From assembly GCA_023409435.1 (NCBI GenBank), contig JAEYHP010000012.1, positions 1 through 44,016 of the forward strand: a stretch of 44,016 bases of DNA, written 5' to 3'. The position numbers and the translations under genes were made by a program. How positions within the stretch are numbered: position 1 is the stretch's first letter; each line of letters opens with the position of its first letter. A model generated the notes under the pieces. It worked only from the letters and a program-made list of their open reading frames with translations. It did no database searches and had not been told where the DNA came from. Positions 22,295 through 29,573 of this stretch are shown here, one piece after another. Source of the stretch: Bacillota bacterium. Lineage in GTDB: Bacteria > Bacillota > Clostridia > Christensenellales > CAG-138.

Positions 22295-23302
22295 ATGAAG
22301 AGACTCTTGGCAATCTTGATGGTTCTACTCACGGTGTCCGCAGTGGCTGCCTGCACGCCGCAGGCCCCTGCAGAAGCTCCCAAGGCCCCCGCTGCCGAAG
22401 CCCCCGCAGCTGAACAGCCCGCTGCCGAGCAGCCCGCAGCAGGCGGAACAATCGGCGTGAGCCTCTATGCGCGTGACCAATTCATTTCCAACCTGGAGCA
22501 GGCCATACTTAAAGCAGCCGAAGGTTCCGGTTTCACGGTAGACTCTCAGGAAGCCAACAACGACACCCAGAAGCAGCAGGAACAGGTCCGCACATTCGCG
22601 CTCAAGGGCTATGACGCCATCAACGTGAACCTGGTGGATACCTCCACTGCCGAAACCAACATTGCGGAAGCCGGCGACACCCCCATCATATTCATCAACC
22701 GCCGCCCTGTCGACGAACTCCTCAAGGAAGGCAAATATGCCTATGTCGGTTCCCAGGAATATGACGCCGGCAAGATGCAGGCGGAATTCCTCGCGAAGTT
22801 CTTTGCCAACAAAGCGGATAAGACGCTCAACTACGTGCTGTTCATGGGCCAGCTGGGCCTTGAGAACACCAACGAGCGTACCCGCTCGGTGAAGGAAGAG
22901 CTCACCAAGGCGGGCTTTACCATGAACAAGGTGTTCGAAGACACCGCCGAATGGGATCGCTCCAAGGCCATGGATAAGATGCAGACCATCATCGGCACCG
23001 GCGAAGCGTTTGACGTTGTTATCTGCAACAACGACGAAATGGCGCTGGGCTGCATCGAAGCCATGAAGGCTGCGGGGATTGACCTCAAGGCTATCCCCGT
23101 CGTGGGTATCGACGCTACGGCTATGGCCTGCGAATCCGTCAAGAACGGCGAAATGGCCGCAACCGTATTCCAGAATGCCGCCGCCCAGGGCCAGGTCGCA
23201 ATGGAATATGCCATCAAGGCCGCCAAGGGAGAAAGCTTCGATATCTTCGGCTGGGTTCCCTTTGAGCCCGTCTCCAGCGAAAACGTCGCCAACTACATGT
23301 AA
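22295..23302 (+). CDS. Sugar ABC transporter substrate-binding lipoprotein (MglB/RbsB type)
   Basis: The 335-residue protein starts with a lipoprotein signal (MKRLLAILMVLLTVSAVAAC, lipobox AVAAC). A low-complexity linker of repeated PAAEQPAAE units follows to about residue 50. The rest is a periplasmic-binding-protein fold close to MglB: TIGVSLYARDQFISNLEQAI, the NLVDTSTAETNIAEA segment, VGSQEYDAGKMQAEFLAKFF, CNNDEMALGCIEAMKAAG and VVGIDATAMACE. MglB binds galactose or glucose; related proteins bind inositol or pentoses. It heads the importer operon, upstream of ATPase and permease genes. GGAGG precedes the ATG. Confidence 0.93.
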   Translation: MKRLLAILMVLLTVSAVAACTPQAPAEAPKAPAAEAPAAEQPAAEQPAAGGTIGVSLYARDQFISNLEQAILKAAEGSGFTVDSQEANNDTQKQQEQVRTFALKGYDAINVNLVDTSTAETNIAEAGDTPIIFINRRPVDELLKEGKYAYVGSQEYDAGKMQAEFLAKFFANKADKTLNYVLFMGQLGLENTNERTRSVKEELTKAGFTMNKVFEDTAEWDRSKAMDKMQTIIGTGEAFDVVICNNDEMALGCIEAMKAAGIDLKAIPVVGIDATAMACESVKNGEMAATVFQNAAAQGQVAMEYAIKAAKGESFDIFGWVPFEPVSSENVANYM

Positions 23303-23366
23303 TGCCCTGTACGCGGGCTAAGGCGCGCGCATAAGGCGGCAACAACTAAAGTCCATTCTAGGGCAA

Positions 23367-23402
23367 TTGCGCCGCGCGGAAAATATTTTCCGCGCGGCGC
23401 AA
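23367..23402. promoter_or_regulatory. 36-bp perfect palindrome between binding-protein and ATPase genes
   Basis: Two 18-base arms (TTGCGCCGCGCGGAAAAT and its exact reverse complement) meet with no spacer. There is no T-run after it, so it is not a standard terminator. Such hairpins after a binding-protein gene stabilise the upstream mRNA or reduce read-through, giving more binding protein than transporter. Confidence 0.8.
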
Positions 23403-23427
23403 ATAGAAATTAGGAAGGGTATCTTGC

Positions 23428-24945
23428 ATGGGAGGTGCGCGTGAATTGAGCGAATATATCCTCGAAATGATCGATGTTTCCAAAAACTTTCCCGGCGTGC
23501 AGGCGCTCAGGAATGTATCTTTTCGTTTGCGCCCCGGTACCGTTCATGCGCTCATGGGCGAGAACGGCGCGGGGAAATCGACTCTGATGAAGTGCCTGAT
23601 CGGCTTGTACCAGATGAACAGCGGGAAAGTGCTGCTCCGGGGCGGGGAAGTGCATATCAAAAACCCGGCGGAAGCGGCAAAGGCCGGTATTGCGATGATC
23701 CATCAGGAGCTTTCCACCGTAAACGAGCGCTCTGTCGCCGAAAATCTCTTTTTGGGCAGGCAGCCGTTGAAAGCGGGCTTGTTTGTGGACCACAAGGCCA
23801 TGTACAGACAGGCCGGGGTGCTTTTAAAGGAACTCGGGATGCCGATCAGCCCCTACGAGAAGATGGGCAATCTGACTGTGGCGAAAATGCAGATGGTCGA
23901 GATCGCCAAGGCGATTTCCTATAACAGCGACGTTGTGATTATGGATGAACCGACCTCCGCCTTGACCACCAAGGAGGTGGAACAGCTGTTTGAAATCATT
24001 GCAAGCCTCAAGGCGAAAGGCGTCGCAATCATATATATTTCCCACAAGATGGACGAAATCTTCCGCATATCCGACGATATTACCGTATTCCGCGACGGGG
24101 CTATGGTGGGCACGGGTAATGCCAAAGACTTTGACATCCAGTCTCTCATCAAAATGATGGTGGGCCGCAATCTCGATGAGATGTACCCCAAGATCGATTG
24201 CGAGATCGGCGAGGAGGTTATGCGCGTAGAGCATTTGAGTGCGGGCGATGCGTTCTCGGACGTAAGCTTCGAACTTCACCGCGGCGAGATTTTAGGCTTT
24301 GCAGGCCTTGTGGGCGCGGGCCGCACGGAACTTTTGGAAACGCTTTTCGGTCTCAGGCATAAGACGGGCGGAAAGGTGTTTATTAAGGGCAGGGAAACGC
24401 ATATTACGAGTCCCGCCGACGCCACAAAATACGGTCTCGCGATGCTTACCGAGGACAGGCGGCGCACGGGCATCATCCCCGTGTCCACCGTGAAGGACAA
24501 TATCATTGTCGCCAACCTCAAGGCGTATGTGAATAAGCTGCGTTTGATGAGCAGGCGCAAAATGCAGCGGGACGCGGACGAATACGTGAAAAAGCTCAAC
24601 ATCAGGACGACGGGTACGGAGGTCCGGGTCCAGGACCTTTCCGGCGGCAACCAGCAAAAAGTGCTGGTTGCAAGGTGGCTTCTGACCAACCCGGATATTT
24701 TATTGGTGGACGAACCGACGCGCGGCATAGACGTAGGCGCCAAGGCGGAAATCCACTCGCTCATTACCCAGATGGCCAACGACGGGAAAGCCATCATAAT
24801 GGTATCCTCGGAAATGCCCGAAGTCTTAGGCATGTGTGACCGGATGCTCATCATGCACGAAGGCAGGATGACGGGCATTTTAAGCCGCGAGGAAGCCACG
24901 CAGGAGCGCATCATGCAATACGCGACCAACACCGCAGTAAGCTAA
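23428..24945 (+). CDS. Sugar ABC transporter ATP-binding protein (MglA type, two ABC domains)
   Basis: The 505-residue protein has two ABC domains as in MglA/RbsA/XylG. The first has Walker A GENGAGKST and Walker B VVIMDEPTSAL, with LTVAKMQMVEIAKA in place of the signature, as in MglA. The second has a degenerate Walker A (GLVGAGRTELLETLFGL), an intact signature LSGGNQQKVLVARWL and Walker B ILLVDEPTRGIDVGAK. It energises uptake with the preceding binding protein and following permease. The ATG at 23428 has AGGAAGG upstream. A TTG at 23446 with GGGAGG ten bases before it is a real alternative and would start at the family-typical SEYILEM. Confidence 0.93.
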   Translation: MGGARELSEYILEMIDVSKNFPGVQALRNVSFRLRPGTVHALMGENGAGKSTLMKCLIGLYQMNSGKVLLRGGEVHIKNPAEAAKAGIAMIHQELSTVNERSVAENLFLGRQPLKAGLFVDHKAMYRQAGVLLKELGMPISPYEKMGNLTVAKMQMVEIAKAISYNSDVVIMDEPTSALTTKEVEQLFEIIASLKAKGVAIIYISHKMDEIFRISDDITVFRDGAMVGTGNAKDFDIQSLIKMMVGRNLDEMYPKIDCEIGEEVMRVEHLSAGDAFSDVSFELHRGEILGFAGLVGAGRTELLETLFGLRHKTGGKVFIKGRETHITSPADATKYGLAMLTEDRRRTGIIPVSTVKDNIIVANLKAYVNKLRLMSRRKMQRDADEYVKKLNIRTTGTEVRVQDLSGGNQQKVLVARWLLTNPDILLVDEPTRGIDVGAKAEIHSLITQMANDGKAIIMVSSEMPEVLGMCDRMLIMHEGRMTGILSREEATQERIMQYATNTAVS

Positions 24946-24958
24946 GGGAGGAAACGTT

Positions 24959-25972
24959 ATGTCCATAAACACCGAAGTTCTTTATGAACGCAGAAAAGCA
25001 AGATTCAGGGAAACGATGGGCAAGTATACGATATTCGTGATACTGGCTGTGTTGGTCGGAGTACTCGCAATCGCTTCGCCCATGTTCCTGACGTGGGACA
25101 ATATCATCAATATCCTCACCTCCGAATCGAGCCGCGGTCTCTTGGCGTTTGGCGTCGCGTTCTGCATCATATCCCGCGGTATCGACCTTTCCTCGGGCTC
25201 GATCATGGCAATTTCCTCCGTTTTCTCCGCGGCGCTGGTGCAAAAGCTTACCTACGCCACATTAATCATTCCCAACCTCACGTTCATTCCCGCGTGGGTG
25301 GCGGTGCTGGCGGGCCTTGCTATCGGCACGGCGTTCGGCTTGGCGAACGGCCTTCTAATCGCGTATACGAAGATTCCGCCGTTTATCGCAACGCTTGGGG
25401 CTCAGGTCATTGCGCGCGGCTGTGCGCAGCTTTTTACAAACGCGTACCCGGTGCCCATGCTGCGTGAGGACTTTACCATTATCGGCCAGGGCAAACTGTT
25501 CGGGGTTCTGCCCAATATTGTGGCGGTATTTATCCTTTTCGCGGCCATCGCATACCTCATGCTCAACCACACCCGATTTGGCAAAAATGTGTACGCCATA
25601 GGCGGCAATGAGGATGCGGCGCGAGCCGCGGGCATCAAGGTGGAAGGCAATTTGGTGGCTATCTACACATGGTCGGCGCTGACCGCGGCGGTCGCGGGCG
25701 TCATGGTCACTTCGCGTTCGGCCTCGGGCATCGCCTCGCTGGGCCTAAGCTATGAGCTCGACGCCATCGCCGCGGCGACGGTCGGCGGCATTTCCCATAC
25801 CGGCGGTATCGGCACAATCACGGGCGTCATCGGCGGTATCCTGGTGCTGGGCGTTATCAACAACGGGCTATTGATACTGGGCGTGTCCCCGTACCTCCAG
25901 CAGATCATAAAGGGCGTCATCATCGTGGTGGCCGTCATATTCGATATGCGCAAGATCGCGCGCAAGAGGTAA
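24959..25972 (+). CDS. Sugar ABC transporter permease (MglC/RbsC type)
   Basis: The 337-residue protein has 8-10 hydrophobic helices and the MglC-type cytoplasmic loop IGGNEDAARAAGIKVEGN. Other family segments are ISRGIDLSSGSIMAISSV, KIPPFIATLGAQVIARGCAQ and SYELDAIAAATVGGISHTGGIGT. It forms the membrane channel of the importer encoded with the two preceding genes, 13 bases after the ATPase stop and with AGGAGG upstream. Substrate specificity is not determined by the permease sequence. Confidence 0.93.
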   Translation: MSINTEVLYERRKARFRETMGKYTIFVILAVLVGVLAIASPMFLTWDNIINILTSESSRGLLAFGVAFCIISRGIDLSSGSIMAISSVFSAALVQKLTYATLIIPNLTFIPAWVAVLAGLAIGTAFGLANGLLIAYTKIPPFIATLGAQVIARGCAQLFTNAYPVPMLREDFTIIGQGKLFGVLPNIVAVFILFAAIAYLMLNHTRFGKNVYAIGGNEDAARAAGIKVEGNLVAIYTWSALTAAVAGVMVTSRSASGIASLGLSYELDAIAAATVGGISHTGGIGTITGVIGGILVLGVINNGLLILGVSPYLQQIIKGVIIVVAVIFDMRKIARKR

Positions 25973-25982
25973 TTGGCTAACG

Positions 25983-26001
25983 GGGCGGGCATTGCCCGCC
26001 C
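25983..26001. promoter_or_regulatory. Intercistronic hairpin before the IolI-like gene
   Basis: GGGCGGGC, an ATT loop and GCCCGCCC form an 8-bp G/C stem without a T-run. It probably tunes expression or message stability between permease and isomerase rather than ending transcription. Confidence 0.6.
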
Positions 26002-26028
26002 TCACAGTATAAATTCCAAGGAGGAACT

Positions 26029-26862
26029 ATGAAGATTTGCTTTAACCAGGCGACGACCATGAAGCACTCCATGCTGGAATCCGACTTAGCACTTTGCGAA
26101 AGTGCGGGATACGATTTTATTGAGATCCGGCTGGATAAGTTAAGGGATTATCTTACGCGCCACACCGTAGCGGACTTGAAAGCTTTCTTCGAAAAAAGTA
26201 CGATCAAGCCCTATGCGTTTAACGCCCTGGAGTTCATCAGCTTCCGGGATGAGGCGGGGTTTGCCGATATCATGAATGGCCTGAAGTTCTGCTGCGATGT
26301 AGGCGATGAAATCGGCTGCCATAAGGTGGTTGTCGTGCCCACGTTCGATGTGGGCAACAAGACGATCAAAGAAATTCACGACGAAACGGTCCGCGTCATA
26401 CACATCATGGCGGATTACGCAGCACCCCGGAGCATGAAGCTGGCGTTTGAGTTTGTGGGCTACCCCAACTGCTCGGTCAACACGTTTGGCCAGGCGTATG
26501 CGATTGTGAAGGCCGTGAACCGGGACAACGTCGGCATTGTGCTGGACTGCTTCCATTTCCATTCCATGCGCTCCAGCCTTGCGGATCTAAAGCGCGCGCA
26601 GAAAAAGGATATTTTCATATTCCATCTGGACGATTCGGAGGATCTCCCCATAGGCGCCGCGCGCGACGAGCACCGCTTAATGCCGGGTTTGGGCGCGATC
26701 GACCTTCCGGCGATATTCCAGGCGCTCAAAGACATCGGCTATGACAGCATGGCCTCCATAGAGCTGTTCCGCCCCGAGTACTGGGATTGGCCGGATGAAA
26801 AGAACATACTCGTCAGCATGGAAAAGACAAAAGAAGCGCTCTCACCGTATTTTCCCGTATAA
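26029..26862 (+). CDS. IolI-like inosose isomerase / sugar-phosphate isomerase-epimerase (TIM barrel)
   Basis: The 277-residue xylose-isomerase-like TIM barrel matches Bacillus IolI closely in several segments: KICFNQATTMKHSMLESDL at the start, AFEFVGYPNCSVNTFGQAY, VNRDNVGIVLDCFHFHSM, IFHLDDSEDLPIG and SIELFRPEYWDW. The Glu, Asp, His and Glu of the divalent-metal site lie in those segments. IolI interconverts 2-keto-myo-inositol and 1-keto-D-chiro-inositol. The family match is strong, but substrate identity is inferred. It is the fourth gene of the importer operon (AGGAGG before the ATG), which implies the imported compound is a cyclitol or related keto-sugar. Confidence 0.88.
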   Translation: MKICFNQATTMKHSMLESDLALCESAGYDFIEIRLDKLRDYLTRHTVADLKAFFEKSTIKPYAFNALEFISFRDEAGFADIMNGLKFCCDVGDEIGCHKVVVVPTFDVGNKTIKEIHDETVRVIHIMADYAAPRSMKLAFEFVGYPNCSVNTFGQAYAIVKAVNRDNVGIVLDCFHFHSMRSSLADLKRAQKKDIFIFHLDDSEDLPIGAARDEHRLMPGLGAIDLPAIFQALKDIGYDSMASIELFRPEYWDWPDEKNILVSMEKTKEALSPYFPV

Positions 26863-26873
26863 GCGTTACTGAC

Positions 26874-26911
26874 TTAGGGCGTGCTGATGGAAAACCGTCG
26901 GCACGCCCTAA
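26874..26911 (+). terminator. Hairpin after the importer operon
   Basis: TTAGGGCGTGC and GCACGCCCTAA form a long stem extended inward by GATGG/CCGTC. It is not followed by a T-run on the + strand, so its efficiency as an intrinsic terminator is uncertain. Confidence 0.55.
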
Positions 26912-26941
26912 AAAATCGCGCCTCTTATTCAGAGGCGCGAT
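26911..26941 (-). terminator. Terminator of the DeoR-family regulator gene
   Basis: ATCGCGCCTCT and AGAGGCGCGAT form an 11-bp stem that is followed by TTTTTT on the - strand. Confidence 0.8.
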
Positions 26942-26966
26942 ACTGGAAAGCGGTTTGAAAGAGCGT

Positions 26967-27731
26967 TCAATTGTCCTGCGGGTACAGCAACCTGATTCCG
27001 TTCTGCTCAATGGCGTCAAGATAAGGCTTTGACGGCTTTTGGTCCGTCACGATACCGGAAAGATCCTTGAATTCGCAGAACGTAAACAGCGCGGTATGGC
27101 CGAACTTGGAATGGTCCGCCATCAATATAATCTGTTTGTTGTGCTCCACAACGGTGCGTTTGATTTCCGCTTCAAAATACGTCGTATTGGTAAGACCGCG
27201 CTCCGGGGAAACGCCCGTCGCGGCGATAAATATCAAATCGATGCTCATGCGGGAAAGCATCTCCAGCGTGGAAACGCCCACATAGGAAGAAGTGGAGGCA
27301 ATGTATAGGCCGCCCAAAGCGATAACGCGCAGGTCAGGGTATTTGGAAGCCTCATACATGGCGCTCAGGCTGTGCGTGATAATGGTAATGCCGTTCTTGT
27401 TCGCCAAGTGAGGCAATATGCATACCGTGGTGGAACCGGAATCGAGAAACACCGTGGTATGGTCCTGCACAAGCTCCGCAGCCAGCCAGCCGATTTCCCG
27501 CTTTGCGTCCCGCTCGTGTTCCGCGCGTACGGATATGGGGGGCGGCCCCTGGGGAATGCAGGCGGATACGCCGCCGTAGACTTTTTTGATCTGCCCGCGG
27601 TTTAAAAGCTCTAAGATATCGCGGCGGACGGTATTGGTGGAAATCTGGAACCGGGTCGCTAGGTCCTCCAGCGAGGCGGTCCCGTTCTGCAGGATATACT
27701 GCTCCATGGAATTGAGACGATCAAGGCGCAT
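26967..27731 (-). CDS. DeoR/GlpR-family transcriptional regulator
   Basis: The 254-residue protein starts with a DeoR winged-helix domain (RLNSMEQYILQNGTASLEDL, then STNTVRRDILELLNRGQIKKVYGG). The ISOCOT-like sensor domain follows: FLDSGSTTVCILPHL, the VIALGG strand and FIAATGVSPERGLTNTTYFE, which bind phosphorylated sugars in relatives. It is divergent from the type II GAPDH gene and convergent with the IolI-like gene, so a phosphorylated intermediate of the local pathway is a likely effector. The start codon and ribosome binding site lie within a perfect inverted repeat (27731-27751). Confidence 0.92.
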   Translation of the reverse strand: MRLDRLNSMEQYILQNGTASLEDLATRFQISTNTVRRDILELLNRGQIKKVYGGVSACIPQGPPPISVRAEHERDAKREIGWLAAELVQDHTTVFLDSGSTTVCILPHLANKNGITIITHSLSAMYEASKYPDLRVIALGGLYIASTSSYVGVSTLEMLSRMSIDLIFIAATGVSPERGLTNTTYFEAEIKRTVVEHNKQIILMADHSKFGHTALFTFCEFKDLSGIVTDQKPSKPYLDAIEQNGIRLLYPQDN

Positions 27732-27751
27732 AGTTACTTCCTCCGTAACTA
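27731..27751 (-). promoter_or_regulatory. Hairpin with ribosome binding site in its loop
   Basis: On the message, TAGTTAC, GGAGGAA and GTAACTA form a 7-bp stem whose 7-base loop is the Shine-Dalgarno sequence and whose 3' arm ends on the ATG. The -10 TATAAT (27756-27751) adjoins it. It could control translation initiation or be a protein-binding palindrome. Confidence 0.6.
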
Positions 27752-27798
27752 TTATAACATAAGCTGATTTTTGTATCTATTTTATCAAGCATACCATA

Positions 27799-27817
27799 CT
27801 TATCAGGAATTGATAAG
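27799..27817. promoter_or_regulatory. Candidate operator of the DeoR-family regulator
   Basis: CTTATCAGGAATTGATAAG is an inverted repeat with exact 7-base arms and a 5-base centre. A further TTATCA half-site lies at 27782-27787. It lies between the divergent regulator and GAPDH genes. Confidence 0.55.
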
Positions 27818-27924
27818 GTTTTTGTAAAGAGCAAGTAAAATGTTAATCAATTAGATTTAATATCACTCTTCATTTTTCCAATTTATATGACAGCGAATGT
27901 ATAAAAAGCAGGAAGGATATGCAA

Positions 27925-28959
27925 ATGAGAAAGACAAAAGTCGGGGTAGCGGGGTATGGCGTAATCGGGCAAAGGCTTGCGGATGGCGTAGCTTTGCAGG
28001 GCGATATGGAGCTCATCGGGGTGGCGGACTTAATGCCCACGCTCTCCATCCGCGCGCTCAAAGAAAAAGGCATGCCGTATGGCTTATACCTGGTGGAGGG
28101 TGCTGACAAGGCGAAGTTTGACGCGCTGGGGATTCCCGTCGCCGGGGCGTTAGAAAACTTGCTTGATAAGGTCGATATCATGCTGGACAGTTCACCAGGT
28201 GGCGTGGGCGTAAAGAACAAGGAGATGTATCTGGAAAAGGGCGTCAAGGCCGTATTCCAGGGCGGGGAGAAAAATTCCGTGGCGGACGTGTTTTTTCACG
28301 GCTATGCCAACTATGAAAAAGGCGTGGGCGCGGATTACCTGAAGCTGACCAGCTGCAACACAACGGGCTTGATTCGCAGTGTGGATTGCCTGGACCGCGC
28401 GTATGGCCTTGAGAAAGTGGCCATCACAATCATCCGCCGCGTGGCCGATCCGGGCGACTATCATCGTGGGCTGACAAACGCCCTGCAGCTTGAAAAGGCT
28501 CCCAGCCATCAGGCGCTGGACCTGATGACCATCATGCCGCATGTGAACGCCACGGGCATACTTGTCCACACGCCGATTACCCACGGGCATATCATCACGG
28601 TTTTAGCCACCGGGAAAGACGGCAAAAAGATCACGAAAGAAATGGCGCTTACAGCATTCTTAAAGCACCCGCGCATCCGCGTCGTCAGCCTGGAGGAAGG
28701 CTTTTTGGGCAACGCCAGCCTGTTCCGCTATGCGCGGGACCTCGGAAACCCCCGGGGCGATATGTACGAGATTGCGCTGTGGAGCGACAGCATTGTGGAA
28801 AGCGGGAACGACATCATGTTTGCCATCAATATCCCGCAGGAAAGCGTGACAATACCCGAAAGTCTGGACGCCGTGCGCGCTGCGCTTAAGATGCAGCTGA
28901 CATGCGAGGAAGGCACGGCGGAAACCAACCGGTACCTTGGCATCGGGAAATGGAAGTAA
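27925..28959 (+). CDS. Type II (archaeal-type) glyceraldehyde-3-phosphate dehydrogenase
   Basis: The 344-residue protein matches the archaeal/type II GAPDH family and not the usual bacterial GapA. Signature segments are VGVAGYGVIGQRLADGV (nucleotide binding), LDSSPGGVGVKNKEMYLEKG, VKAVFQGGEKNSVAD, the catalytic Cys in KLTSCNTTGLIRS, and the catalytic-His region LVHTPITHGHIITV. Archaeal members oxidise glyceraldehyde 3-phosphate with NADP or NAD. The start at 27925 is favoured because GGAAGG is eight bases upstream; ATG at 27919 is only two bases from it. The gene is divergent from the DeoR regulator and ends at a terminator. A role on another phosphorylated aldehyde from the neighbouring pathway is possible. 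Confidence 0.87.
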   Translation: MRKTKVGVAGYGVIGQRLADGVALQGDMELIGVADLMPTLSIRALKEKGMPYGLYLVEGADKAKFDALGIPVAGALENLLDKVDIMLDSSPGGVGVKNKEMYLEKGVKAVFQGGEKNSVADVFFHGYANYEKGVGADYLKLTSCNTTGLIRSVDCLDRAYGLEKVAITIIRRVADPGDYHRGLTNALQLEKAPSHQALDLMTIMPHVNATGILVHTPITHGHIITVLATGKDGKKITKEMALTAFLKHPRIRVVSLEEGFLGNASLFRYARDLGNPRGDMYEIALWSDSIVESGNDIMFAINIPQESVTIPESLDAVRAALKMQLTCEEGTAETNRYLGIGKWK

Positions 28960-28990
28960 AGGCTTTCAAAGTATCGGCGCTTTGAGCGGT

Positions 28991-29024
28991 AAAAAGCCCG
29001 TGCAAAATGCACGGGCTTCGTTTT
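28991..29024. terminator. Bidirectional terminator
   Basis: GCCCGTGCA, an AAA loop and TGCACGGGC are flanked by A-run and T-run. It serves both the GAPDH gene and the convergent zinc-uptake operon. Confidence 0.85.
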
Positions 29025-29030
29025 ATAAAT

Positions 29031-29573
29031 TTATTGTTGCACATACTCCATGCCGCGCGTGGACAGCACTTTCAGGGAACTGAGTTTCAGCCTGAGGTAT
29101 TCCGCTCCGCCCTCCTCGTAGGTTTCCAGCGTACCGACGGCTTCCACCCAGTCGTCCTGCTCGGCGTAGTTCCCTTTCCCGTCCCAGATGACCTCAAAGC
29201 CCGCGTTCGCATCATACCCGCAGCAGCCGGGGCCGTAACGGATGACGGAATAGTAGGTCGTGTCGGTCACATCGTAATAGTACGCCTGGAATATTCCCTC
29301 GTACTTGATGGTCTTGCCTAAGTAGTCGTCGGTATTGACATAGATATCGTTTGTCTGGGCAATAAACAGCTTTTCTGTAATTTCAACGATATTTGAATCG
29401 GAGGCCGGTGTGGGGGAGAGCACCTTGATATCAGCGCCACCGGCTGATTTTGTAGAGCCTACCGCCTGCGTTCCGGCGCCGTTTTTTGCTGCTTCTCCTT
29501 CGTTTTTGCCCGCCGCGGCACAGCCGGTTAGCAGCAGGAGGCAAATAAGGGCAACTCCGAAAAGTTTTTTCAT
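29031..29573 (-). CDS. Lipoprotein coupled to the metal-uptake operon
   Basis: The 180-residue protein has a lipoprotein signal (MKKLFGVALICLLLLTGC), a Gly/Ala/Ser linker to about residue 55, and a compact C-terminal domain. That domain includes DYLGKTIKYEGIFQAYYYD, VIRYGPGCCGYDANAGFEV, DDWVEAVGTLETYEEGG and LRLKLSSLKVL, which look like an OB-fold strand pattern. The adjacent Cys pair and the DxWVEAxGTLE segment resemble the C-terminal part of YcgQ/TIGR03943 proteins, which are linked to zinc-repressed loci; this resemblance is by eye only. The ATG overlaps the stop of the permease gene (ATGA), so translation is coupled, and a role in zinc capture or handover is inferred. Confidence 0.82.
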   Translation of the reverse strand: MKKLFGVALICLLLLTGCAAAGKNEGEAAKNGAGTQAVGSTKSAGGADIKVLSPTPASDSNIVEITEKLFIAQTNDIYVNTDDYLGKTIKYEGIFQAYYYDVTDTTYYSVIRYGPGCCGYDANAGFEVIWDGKGNYAEQDDWVEAVGTLETYEEGGAEYLRLKLSSLKVLSTRGMEYVQQ

